A stretch of DNA of 42,108 nt from an uncultured Sphingomonadales bacterium (GTDB taxonomy: Bacteria > Pseudomonadota > Alphaproteobacteria > Sphingomonadales > Sphingomonadaceae), in NCBI GenBank assembly GCA_937870585.1, contig CALMZE010000034.1:1-42108 (forward strand), in the 5' to 3' direction. This document shows, in pieces, positions 8,925 through 15,839 of the stretch. Made by a program: the position numbers and the translations under genes. The notes below the pieces were generated by a model, which worked only from the letters and a program-made list of their open reading frames with translations, did no database searches and was not told the DNA's origin. Within the stretch, counting starts at the first letter, position 1. Each line of letters begins with the position of its first letter.

Positions 8925-10214
8925 TCAGGATTTGATCCTGTTGGCGGAAAAATCGAACTTCACTGCAACATCGGCCCCAATTTCGGTGGTGGCGGCCCAT
9001 TCTCCGCTCCCCACGCCAAAGGCCGTGCGGTCCAGCTGTGTGCTGCCGCTGGCATGGGCGCGGTCCCCATTGATGGTGAGCGTGAAGTTGAGCGTTACAG
9101 GCCGTGTCTTGCCATGCAGCGCCAGCGTGCCTGCGGCGCGGTAGCGGTTCGGCCCGGACTTGGTGATCGTCTGCGATGTGAAGACGGCCTGACCCATGGA
9201 CGCTGCATTGAAGAAATTCTCACCGCGCAGCATCTCGTCTCGCTGGGCATCATTGGTGTTGGCAGTTCCGACCTGCACGGTCACGCGGATGTGGCTGCCG
9301 GGCAGATCATCCGGGCTGAAGCGGATGTCGCCTTCCCATTGGCCGAAACTGCCATTGACGGCCGTGCCATTCCAGCTTGCCGTAAAACCAAGCTGCCCGC
9401 CCTTTGCGACGCGCCATTGCGAGACGGGGAGGGCGGCTTGCTCTGCCTCATCCTTGGCGGCATCCGTTGCATTGTCTGGCAATGGTGCCGCGTCTTCTGG
9501 CGGTGTGGCGGTCGGAGCCTCGGGCGTGGGGAGCGGGGCATTCGCCGCCGCTGGTGCAGGGCTGGCCGGAGCAGGGTTCTCTGGCGCTGCAAAACCCATC
9601 GTCCATGCGAGCGTAGCGCTCAGTCCTGTGAGGCCCAGCGCTGCCGCAACGCCGAGCAGGACGCGGCCCGGTGCGGCATCCTTCAAACCCGGCATCATGC
9701 GGGCCAGCAGATTGTCTCCCATGGCGAACTGGTGGCGCAGGGCTCCGGCGAGATGGAGCGCGAACAGCGCCACGCCGAGCAAGGCGAGCACTTCATGCGC
9801 TTCAGCTGCGGGATCAAGCCAGCCCGGCCCCACAGGCAGATGCGGCCAGGGCACGACGCCGAACAGCAAAGTGGGGAGCTTGATCTTGGAGGCGGACACG
9901 AGGATCCAGCCCGTCACCGGCGCGCCGATCATGAAGGCGTAGAGCAGGCCATGGACAAGGCTGGACAGGCGCTTGGCCCATGGCGTGTCATTCACGGCAG
10001 CTGGGCGCGGCGTGGTAAAACGCACGGCCACGCGGATCAGGCTGAGCAGCAGGATGGCGATGCCCACGCTCTTGTGCAGCTGGAAGGCCGCGAACTGGAT
10101 CTGACCGCGCGGCAAATCCTCCAACCGCCAGCCGAGCGCCAGCTGGAAGGCCAAAGCCAGCGCGATGGCCCAGTGCAGGGCCATCGCGACACGGGAATAG
10201 CGGTCAGGTGACAA
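8925..10214 (-). CDS. Cytochrome b561 – YceI fusion protein
   Basis: Residues 1-165 form a four-helix cytochrome b561-type membrane domain with candidate heme-ligand histidines at about 14, 47, 140 and 154 (ALHW, QLHKS, EAHEV, FALHL). A fifth hydrophobic segment lies at about 185-208, then a Pro/Ala-rich linker to residue 260, then a YceI lipocalin-like domain to 429 (SHIRVTVQVGTANT, RDEMLRGENFFN, LTLHGKT-like strand pattern). The YceI fold binds isoprenoids such as ubiquinone in known members, so a membrane quinone or redox role is plausible. The only start that keeps the conserved DRYSRVAMALHW is TTG at 10214, six bases after the in-frame stop TAA of the upstream YceI gene. No strong ribosome binding site is visible, so re-initiation after the upstream stop is likely. 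Confidence 0.87.
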   Translation of the reverse strand: MSPDRYSRVAMALHWAIALALAFQLALGWRLEDLPRGQIQFAAFQLHKSVGIAILLLSLIRVAVRFTTPRPAAVNDTPWAKRLSSLVHGLLYAFMIGAPVTGWILVSASKIKLPTLLFGVVPWPHLPVGPGWLDPAAEAHEVLALLGVALFALHLAGALRHQFAMGDNLLARMMPGLKDAAPGRVLLGVAAALGLTGLSATLAWTMGFAAPENPAPASPAPAAANAPLPTPEAPTATPPEDAAPLPDNATDAAKDEAEQAALPVSQWRVAKGGQLGFTASWNGTAVNGSFGQWEGDIRFSPDDLPGSHIRVTVQVGTANTNDAQRDEMLRGENFFNAASMGQAVFTSQTITKSGPNRYRAAGTLALHGKTRPVTLNFTLTINGDRAHASGSTQLDRTAFGVGSGEWAATTEIGADVAVKFDFSANRIKS

Positions 10215-10217
10215 GAG

Positions 10218-10838
10218 TTATGGCTTCATGCCGAATTCGGTGTCGATGGCGATGTCCACATCGTCACCCACCGCCGGCAGGAAAGCCTTCATGCCGAAAT
10301 CGGAGCGCTTGAGGCTCGCCTTGCCGGTCAGGCCGATGCGCGTATCGCCCATCATGCCCTTGCCGCCTGCAACAAACGTCACCGTCATCGGCACGGCCTT
10401 GGAGACGCCGAGCATGGTCAGCGTGCCATCCACGCGCGCTGTGGTGTCTGTCAACTTGGTGAGGCTGGATGCCTTGTAAGTGATGGTCGGGAATTTCGCG
10501 ACGTTGAAGAACTGTTCGCCTTTCAGGTGCGCGTCTCGGGCTTCCCAGCCCGAATAGAGCCCGGTCGTGTCCATGGTCACGTCCAGCGTGGCGGCTTCGG
10601 GCTTGGCCGGGTTCCAGGTCAGGCTGCCGCTGATCTTGGGGAAGGTGATGGTGGTGGCAGAAAAGCCAAGATGGTTGATCCGCCCGGCCACATTGGTGTG
10701 GCTGGTATCCATTGTGTAGGTGCCTGCCGGGGCCTTGGACGGATCGGCATTCTCAACGGCAGCGCCCACAGGCGCAACGGCCAGACCAAACAGCAGTACA
10801 GGCGCAGCACGGCGGAACAGCGTGGGAAGGAAGGTCAT
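10218..10838 (-). CDS. Periplasmic YceI family protein
   Basis: This 206-residue protein has a signal peptide (residues 1-27, cleavage near PVGAAVEN) and a YceI domain: YTMDTSHTNVAGRINHLGF, then GLYSGWEARDAHLKGEQFFN and ASLKRSDFGMKAF, all typical family segments. Members form a lipocalin-like barrel that binds long isoprenoid chains. The ATG at 10838 has AGGAGA six bases upstream; that binding site lies inside one arm of a perfect inverted repeat (see 10840-10916). It precedes, in the same frame, the cytochrome b561-YceI fusion; the pair of a free YceI and a b561 partner is a common arrangement and implies a shared quinone-linked function. Confidence 0.92.
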   Translation of the reverse strand: MTFLPTLFRRAAPVLLFGLAVAPVGAAVENADPSKAPAGTYTMDTSHTNVAGRINHLGFSATTITFPKISGSLTWNPAKPEAATLDVTMDTTGLYSGWEARDAHLKGEQFFNVAKFPTITYKASSLTKLTDTTARVDGTLTMLGVSKAVPMTVTFVAGGKGMMGDTRIGLTGKASLKRSDFGMKAFLPAVGDDVDIAIDTEFGMKP

Positions 10839-10839
10839 C

Positions 10840-10916
10840 GCAATCTCCTCTGACAGGCAGGGGCGTTAAACCACTGCGGGAACTTGCCGTTTTTGCGGCA
10901 AGCCAGAGGAGATTGC
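10840..10916 (-). promoter_or_regulatory. Leader inverted repeat enclosing the YceI ribosome binding site
   Basis: GCAATCTCCTCTG at 10840-10852 and CAGAGGAGATTGC at 10904-10916 are perfect 13-base inverted copies separated by 51 bases. Read on the minus strand, the downstream copy holds the AGGAGA ribosome binding site and ends one base before the ATG of the YceI gene. The upstream copy would base-pair with it. Between them is a second hairpin, CTTGCCG at 10883-10889 with CGGCAAG at 10896-10902. In the leader RNA the long stem would hide the ribosome binding site. Whether transcription starts upstream of both arms is not known; read-through from the Rieske gene (stop at 10934) would include them. 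Confidence 0.65.
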
Positions 10917-10933
10917 AATTGATTCTCAAAAAG

Positions 10934-12040
10934 TCAGGCAGCTTCGGCGCTTGGCGGCTGGGTTGCACCCTTCCATTCGGCATAGAATTGATAATACCAG
11001 CGCCGGAGATCACCAATCGGGCCATCGCCCTCGCAGATCAGTGCCTGTTCAACGAAGCGCTGCCGATCCCAGATCACCTTGTCCTGATCGAATTGTTTGA
11101 GGATATCGCGGATGAGCGCGCGGGCGAGGCTGCCCATCGGGCCGCTCGCCTGATCCTTGGGCTGGGTGAAGGCGAAGCGGACGCACAATTTGTCATGCTC
11201 CACAGGCATCATGCCGGTCACCAGCAGAGTCTCTGAAATGCCGCTGAAGCGACTGTACGACTGGCCGGGGCCATTATTGCCGTTGGTGATGGTGCCATCC
11301 ACCTCACCCTGCGGCGTGCCGAGCTTGGCCTTCACGATGCCGAGTCGACGGTGCCCCTCAAAGCTGATTTCAGCGTCGGGATAGGTGGCTGTGCCATGCA
11401 CATATTTGAAGTGCGCCAAATCGGCGACATTTTCAGTGAGGAACTGAAGCGGGGCCTCCACAATCCATTCATAGCGGTCATAGGCGGTCCAGTCCGGATC
11501 GGAGGCTTCGGGGAAGACGTCCAGTTCCCAGAGCGGCGCTGCCTCTTCGGGGTGATACCACATCCACACAAAGCCATTGCCTTCCGCCATCGGCCAGGTG
11601 CGCGTGCATTTGCGCTTCACCTGCGGCGGGATCGACTTGGAATAGGGGATGTCCTTTACAGTCCCGTCTTCGGCGTAACGCCACGCGTGGAACGGGCATT
11701 CCAGCAGGTTACCGTGAACCTTGCCGCCCACGCCCATATGTGCGCCGAGATGCTTGCAATAGGCATCGATCATGCGCGGCTGGCCGTCCTCGCCACGCCA
11801 CAGGGCCATGTCCTTGCCAAAGGCGCGCAGCGGCTTGACTTCGCCCACAGCCAGTTCGTCCGAATAGCAGGCGGCATACCAGCCAAAGGGGAAGGGGATG
11901 CGGTCAATTCCGCGTTCGGCAGCGCTGACCTGCCCGGTGACGGGCGCGACACGCCACGCCTTCAATTCGTCAGGAGACATGGCGCCAACAATCTGGAACG
12001 CGGCGACCGGGGGCGTGCGGGCATCAATCTGCGTAGACAT
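10934..12040 (-). CDS. Rieske [2Fe-2S] non-heme iron oxygenase, large subunit type
   Basis: The 368-residue protein has a Rieske cluster motif with C95, H97, C115 and H118 (YCKHLGAHMG and LECPFHAWRY) and a catalytic-domain motif NVADLAHFKYVHG giving D207, H210 and H215 for mononuclear iron. The third iron ligand, an Asp in the C-terminal part, is not assigned. The architecture resembles KshA-like and other aromatic or steroid oxygenases, but the substrate cannot be read. The frame also opens with TTG at 12046, but AGGAGAG is eight bases before the ATG at 12040, which is chosen. No reductase or ferredoxin gene is adjacent; the reductase at 3845 is a possible but unproven partner. A palindrome upstream and a neighbouring TetR gene suggest regulated expression. 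Confidence 0.92.
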   Translation of the reverse strand: MSTQIDARTPPVAAFQIVGAMSPDELKAWRVAPVTGQVSAAERGIDRIPFPFGWYAACYSDELAVGEVKPLRAFGKDMALWRGEDGQPRMIDAYCKHLGAHMGVGGKVHGNLLECPFHAWRYAEDGTVKDIPYSKSIPPQVKRKCTRTWPMAEGNGFVWMWYHPEEAAPLWELDVFPEASDPDWTAYDRYEWIVEAPLQFLTENVADLAHFKYVHGTATYPDAEISFEGHRRLGIVKAKLGTPQGEVDGTITNGNNGPGQSYSRFSGISETLLVTGMMPVEHDKLCVRFAFTQPKDQASGPMGSLARALIRDILKQFDQDKVIWDRQRFVEQALICEGDGPIGDLRRWYYQFYAEWKGATQPPSAEAA

Positions 12041-12093
12041 GGGCAAAGCTCTCCTGTGCAGCGCGCGACTCAGGAGCCGTGCGTTTCGAAAAG

Positions 12094-12107
12094 TAGACTA
12101 TAGTCTA
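12094..12107. promoter_or_regulatory. Perfect 14-bp palindrome, probable TetR operator
   Basis: TAGACTATAGTCTA is a perfect palindrome located 54 bases upstream of the Rieske oxygenase start and 30 bases downstream of the TetR-family gene stop. On the minus strand it contains TATAGT, close to a -10 hexamer, with TTGTCA 15 bases further upstream as a possible -35 (spacing short). A site of this size overlapping a promoter is typical of TetR-family repression. That the adjacent regulator binds it is inference from proximity and symmetry. Confidence 0.6.
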
Positions 12108-12136
12108 TGAATTGTGGTGACAAGCCCCGATTGCAA

Positions 12137-12688
12137 TTACACGGCGCGGGCGATCAGCCGGGCTGCTGCTTCCAGATGCTCTGCGACCGAATAATCCTCG
12201 TGAATTTGCCAGTTGCGGATGATGCCGAGATAGGTTCCGGCCAGCACTTCGCCCAGCGCCGCGCCCTGCGCGCCGCCCTCTGACAGCCGTTCAAAGGCAG
12301 AAACCAGTCGCCGCGTCCGCTCTGCTCCGCGTTCCTGGCTCCAGCCTTCCTGAGAGATGGCGGCCAGCGGGCGGATGGCTTCGCGATGCGCCTCCAGTTG
12401 CGCGCCGTTGCTGGTGAACAGCGCCACGATCCGCTCTCCCACAGGCAGGTCCATGGCGGCGTGCCGGTCGATCTGGCTGATCAGATCTTCATCCATCTGC
12501 TCGACGCTGGCGGCGACGATCTCGGCCTTGCTGGGGAAATATTTGAACAAGGTGGCCCGGGCGATTCCGGCGTTCTCGGCAATCTCGTCCATCGTGGCCG
12601 CTGTCACCCCGCGCGCGGCGAAGGCGCTCACAGCGGCCTTGAGAATGGCCTTGCGCGTGCGGATCTTGTTTTCCTGCCTGCGGGTCAT
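12137..12688 (-). CDS. TetR/AcrR family transcriptional regulator
   Basis: The 183-residue protein has a basic N-terminus and a TetR helix-turn-helix at about residues 8-55 (RKAILKAAVSAFAARG, ATMDEIAENAGIARATLFKY, FPSKAEIVAA). The remainder is an all-helical ligand-binding and dimer domain of usual length. Its ATG overlaps the stop of the J-domain gene (ATGA, 12685-12688), so the two are co-translated. It lies directly upstream of the Rieske oxygenase gene in the same direction, with a perfect palindrome in the gap, so that oxygenase is its most likely target. The ligand is unknown. Confidence 0.93.
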   Translation of the reverse strand: MTRRQENKIRTRKAILKAAVSAFAARGVTAATMDEIAENAGIARATLFKYFPSKAEIVAASVEQMDEDLISQIDRHAAMDLPVGERIVALFTSNGAQLEAHREAIRPLAAISQEGWSQERGAERTRRLVSAFERLSEGGAQGAALGEVLAGTYLGIIRNWQIHEDYSVAEHLEAAARLIARAV

Positions 12689-13275
12689 GGCGTGTCCTGC
12701 TTGAATGCGGGCGAAGCGCGGAGAAGCTGATAGGCCTCTACCACTGCCTGCAATTTCTTCTCATGATGCCGATCTCCGCCATTGCGGTCCGGATGATAGC
12801 GGTGGAGCAGTTCAGTGTAGCGCGCGCGCAGGGCCTTGCGGTCTGCGCTTTCATCGAGCCCCATCTGCTTGAGCGCGCGCCGGTCTTCCGGCGTGAGCGG
12901 GCGACCATCGGTGCGCGTGCGCTCCACGCCAGAGCGGAACCGCGCCGAAATGGCGTCCAGCGGATCATGAAAGTCAGACCAGCGCGGCGGCTCATCCACG
13001 CCTGCTGTGGGCCGGAAGGCGCGGGAGGCGTCTGCCCAGCGGGTGTGCGGCAATTGCGCGTCCTCAATCTCTTCGCGCGTCATCCCGGCGAACCAGTCAT
13101 AGCCTGCATTGAATTCGCGGACATGGGTGAGGCAAAACCAGCGATAGCTGCCCGGCCCGTCAAATCCCGAGCCGCGATGGCCGGGCGCGCGGAACTCACC
13201 GCGCTCCACGCAGCCGGGCCGTTCGCATCTGCGCGCGGCCCCTTTGACCCGCCCATGAAATTTCTCGCGCTCCAT
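12685..13275 (-). CDS. C-terminal J-domain protein with putative zinc site
   Basis: This 196-residue protein has a J domain at its C-terminal end, residues about 133-188, with the Hsp70-activating HPD at 161-163 and the following helix EKKLQAVVEAYQLLR. The N-terminal part carries C17, C22, C48 and H51 in a spacing that could bind zinc (RCERPGC and WFCLTH), followed by a Trp/Tyr-rich segment. It is not DnaJ itself, which has the J domain first. A role as a specialised DnaK co-chaperone is inferred. It overlaps the TetR gene by four bases and is divergent from bolA, with 38 bases between the two starts. Confidence 0.87.
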   Translation of the reverse strand: MEREKFHGRVKGAARRCERPGCVERGEFRAPGHRGSGFDGPGSYRWFCLTHVREFNAGYDWFAGMTREEIEDAQLPHTRWADASRAFRPTAGVDEPPRWSDFHDPLDAISARFRSGVERTRTDGRPLTPEDRRALKQMGLDESADRKALRARYTELLHRYHPDRNGGDRHHEKKLQAVVEAYQLLRASPAFKQDTP

Positions 13276-13313
13276 CGCTCGCCATTGCCAATCTCCGTGC
13301 TAAATGAAAAGCC

Positions 13314-13589
13314 ATGACCAAAGGCCCTCTTGCAACCGAAATCGAAACTCTGCTGATCGCGGCCTTTGCGCCGACGCGTCTGGCGGTGATCAATGACAGC
13401 GATCATCATCACGGCCATGCCGGGCATGATGGCTCTGGTGAAAGCCATTTCACCGTGGAGATTGAAAGCGCGGCCTTTGTCGGCGTCTCGCGCGTCAACC
13501 GGCAGCGACTCGTCAATCAGGCGCTGGGCGATATTCCCGGCCAGCGCGTTCATGCCCTTGCGATAAAGGCCCGCGCGCCGGGGGAATGA
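13314..13589 (+). CDS. BolA family protein
   Basis: The 91-residue protein shows the BolA family pattern: N-terminal helix, a His-rich loop NDSDHHHGHAGHDG, the conserved SHF strand, VSRVNRQRLVNQAL helix and the C-terminal VHALAIKA strand. BolA proteins partner with monothiol glutaredoxins to hold [2Fe-2S] clusters, using a conserved His, and take part in iron-sulfur or iron homeostasis. Length fits the family. It is divergent from the J-domain gene and 96 bases upstream of polyphosphate kinase 2. No glutaredoxin gene is adjacent. Confidence 0.92.
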   Translation: MTKGPLATEIETLLIAAFAPTRLAVINDSDHHHGHAGHDGSGESHFTVEIESAAFVGVSRVNRQRLVNQALGDIPGQRVHALAIKARAPGE

Positions 13590-13685
13590 GACGAATTGCG
13601 CGGTTTTGTTGACGCGCATCAATGCATTTCACACGGGATTCTGATGGGGGTGAGGGACCAGTTCCACCCACCAGAGGAAACCATC

Positions 13686-14753
13686 ATGACCGAACCGAAT
13701 ACCCCTGCTTCTGCGGCCAATGGTCGTCGCCCGGCGCGCGCGCGTGGCACCGTAATCAAGGCGGAAACGCCGCCTGTGGCAGAGCCCACACCGGCCATTG
13801 CTGAACTCGCGCCTGTTTCCGCAACGCCAGCCACTGGTCCCGAGCTTCCGCCGCCGGGCACCGATGTCAAATCCTTTCCCGTGGTTGTGCCCGATACGCT
13901 GCGTCAGGCGTTTGAAGCCGGCGAATATCCTTATCCTGAACGCATGTCTCGCCGTTCATACGAAGCGGCCAAGGCCAAATTGCAGGCCGAATTGCTGAAG
14001 GTGCAGCTTTGGGCGCAGGATACCGGGCAGAAGTTCGTCATCTTGTTCGAAGGGCGCGACGCGGCGGGCAAGGGCGGCACGATCAAGCGCTTCATGGAGC
14101 ATCTCAATCCGCGTTTCGCCCGTGTCGTTGCGCTCAACAAGCCAACGGATCTGGAACGCGGCCAGTGGTTCTTCCAGCGTTACGTGGAGCATCTGCCGAC
14201 GGCGGGCGAAATGGTCTTCTATGATCGCAGCTGGTACAACCGTGCGGGCGTGGAGCGGGTGATGGGCTTCTGCTCGCCCAATGAATATCTGGAATTCATG
14301 CGGCAGGCCCCAGAGCTTGAACGCATGTTCGTCCGCTCTGGCATCCGGCTTTACAAATACTGGTTCTCTGTCAGTCAGGATGAGCAGAAGGCGCGGTTTG
14401 AAGCGCGGTCCACCGACCCGCTCAAACGCTGGAAGCTTTCCCCGATCGACATGGCGAGCCTTTCGCGCTGGGATGACTATACCGAAGCGAAGGAGGCGAT
14501 GTTCTTCTACACCGACACAGCGGATTCGCCGTGGATCATCATCAAATCGAACGACAAGAAGCGTGCGCGCATCAACTGTATGCTGCACTTCCTCGATTCG
14601 CTCGACTATCCGGACAAGGATCTGAAACTGGTCCACAAGGCCGATCCGCTGATCGTGACGCAGGCCGGGCATGTCATCCACAAGGCTGAGCATATTTTGG
14701 GATCATCACTCCATCCCGATATGCGTCGTGCCAATGGGAAGGCAGGCGAGTAA
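13686..14753 (+). CDS. ppk2: Polyphosphate kinase 2
   Basis: This 355-residue enzyme should interconvert polyphosphate and nucleotides. It has the PPK2 Walker A motif GRDAAGKG at 123-130, the Walker B/lid-region motif DRSWYNRAGVE at 180-190, and the family segments LNPRFARVVAL and LSPIDMASLSRWDDY. Single-domain length indicates a one-domain PPK2; the subclass, and so preference for GDP/ADP or AMP, is not assigned with certainty. Residues 1-65 form a low-complexity Ala/Pro-rich extension with no visible fold. The ATG at 13686 follows AGAGGAAA, so the longer upstream open frame (from 13596) is not needed. Confidence 0.93.
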   Translation: MTEPNTPASAANGRRPARARGTVIKAETPPVAEPTPAIAELAPVSATPATGPELPPPGTDVKSFPVVVPDTLRQAFEAGEYPYPERMSRRSYEAAKAKLQAELLKVQLWAQDTGQKFVILFEGRDAAGKGGTIKRFMEHLNPRFARVVALNKPTDLERGQWFFQRYVEHLPTAGEMVFYDRSWYNRAGVERVMGFCSPNEYLEFMRQAPELERMFVRSGIRLYKYWFSVSQDEQKARFEARSTDPLKRWKLSPIDMASLSRWDDYTEAKEAMFFYTDTADSPWIIIKSNDKKRARINCMLHFLDSLDYPDKDLKLVHKADPLIVTQAGHVIHKAEHILGSSLHPDMRRANGKAGE

Positions 14754-14793
14754 CGCTTTGAGCGCAGGCGCGGGCAGGCTATAGCGTTCGCCC

Positions 14794-15723
14794 ATGAACC
14801 GGCTTGCCCCGCTCCTGCTCCTTGCCCTTGCTGTGCCGGCCGTGGCTGGGGAGGGTGTGGATGGCGATGCGGGGGTGCTGGCCGCTGATCCTGTACAGGC
14901 CGAAGAACTGGCCCCCGGCGTGCGGCTGGGCGGATCGTGGCGGCTCTCCTCAAAGGATAAGGGTTTTGGCGGGGTCTCTGCTCTGATGGCGCGGGGTGGG
15001 GCGCTGACCCTGCTCACCGACGCCGGACGGCTGTTCGATCTGGAAGACGGCCAGCCTGTCCGCTCGCGTGCGCTGCCTGCCGCCTGCGCGCGGCCTTTGG
15101 GCAAGAAAAAGGCCGATGCAGAGGCGATGACGCTCGCGCCGGACGGGCAGGGCATTCGTGTCTCACTCGAACGCGTCAATATGGTATGTGCATGGAACCC
15201 GGACCGGCCCGAAGCCGCCGTGCTTAACTCCGTGTCCGCCATGGCAGCGTGGAAGCGCAATCGTGGCGCGGAGGCGATGGCCAGCCTGCCGGGCAAGGGC
15301 ACGTTGATCATCGGCGAGGGCGCAGACAGCAAAGACGGGCAGCGCCCCTTGCTTTGGTATGATGGCGATCCGGCGGACCCGGCCGCGGCGATGACACCGA
15401 TGCGTTACCAGCCGCCTGCGGGTTTCAAGCCCGGCGATGCCGCCTTCCTGCCCGATGGCCGGCTGATCGTGCTCAACCGCCAGACCAAGTTCGGCAAGCA
15501 CGCGGCGAGCATTCTCACCATCCACCCCGCCTTTGCAGCGGAAGCGGGCGCGCTGGTGCCGGGGACTGTGCTGGCGCGGATCGTACAATCGCCGCTCTCT
15601 GCCAATTATGAGGGGCTGGCGGTCGAGCCGCGCGCGGGCGGGGCGACGATCTGGCTCGTTTCGGATGATAACTTCCGGGGGAAAGAGGGGACGCGGCTGT
15701 TGCGGCTGGATATGGCCGAGTGA
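14794..15723 (+). CDS. Exported esterase-like activity of phytase family protein
   Basis: The 309-residue protein begins with a signal peptide (MNRLAPLLLLALAVPAVAGE) and then matches the phytase-like beta-propeller family (PF13449-type): GFGGVSALMARGGALTLLTDAGRLF near the start, DAEAMTLAPDG and RGAEAMASLPG in the middle, and SANYEGLAVEPRAGG with WLVSDDNF at the end. These EA/EG-containing loops are the family's conserved acidic positions. The name derives from similarity; a substrate has not been shown for most members. It follows ppk2 by 40 bases, so a phosphate-related link is imaginable but unsupported. It converges on topA with a palindrome between. Confidence 0.82.
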   Translation: MNRLAPLLLLALAVPAVAGEGVDGDAGVLAADPVQAEELAPGVRLGGSWRLSSKDKGFGGVSALMARGGALTLLTDAGRLFDLEDGQPVRSRALPAACARPLGKKKADAEAMTLAPDGQGIRVSLERVNMVCAWNPDRPEAAVLNSVSAMAAWKRNRGAEAMASLPGKGTLIIGEGADSKDGQRPLLWYDGDPADPAAAMTPMRYQPPAGFKPGDAAFLPDGRLIVLNRQTKFGKHAASILTIHPAFAAEAGALVPGTVLARIVQSPLSANYEGLAVEPRAGGATIWLVSDDNFRGKEGTRLLRLDMAE

Positions 15724-15744
15724 GAGTGTGCACTCAATAACCCC

Positions 15745-15831
15745 CGCTCGTCCTGAGCTTGTCGAAGGACTGTCTTTCTAAATAGGGCATATTCAAGAAA
15801 GAACAGCCCTTCGACAAGCTCAGGGCGAGCG
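15745..15831. repeat. Intergenic palindrome, CTGAGCTTGTCGAAG family
   Basis: Arms at 15745-15779 and 15796-15831 are inverted copies with two mismatches and one single-base gap, containing the core CTGAGCTTGTCGAAG. A shorter outer pairing AATAACCC (15736-15743) with GGGTTATT (15837-15844) extends the stem across the topA stop codon. The whole lies between the convergent ends of the phytase-like gene and topA, where it could act as a bidirectional terminator. The same core recurs at 22278-22369. Confidence 0.85.
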
Positions 15832-15839
15832 GTGATGGG

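Noticed and set aside
8926-8940. Small hairpin CAGGAT TTG ATCCTG at the end of the b561-YceI gene
   Set aside because: Only a six-pair stem with no T tract and overlapping the stop codon; too weak to call a terminator.
13596-13685. 30-codon N-terminal extension of polyphosphate kinase 2
   Set aside because: A good ribosome binding site precedes ATG 13686, and the extension shows no conserved segment.
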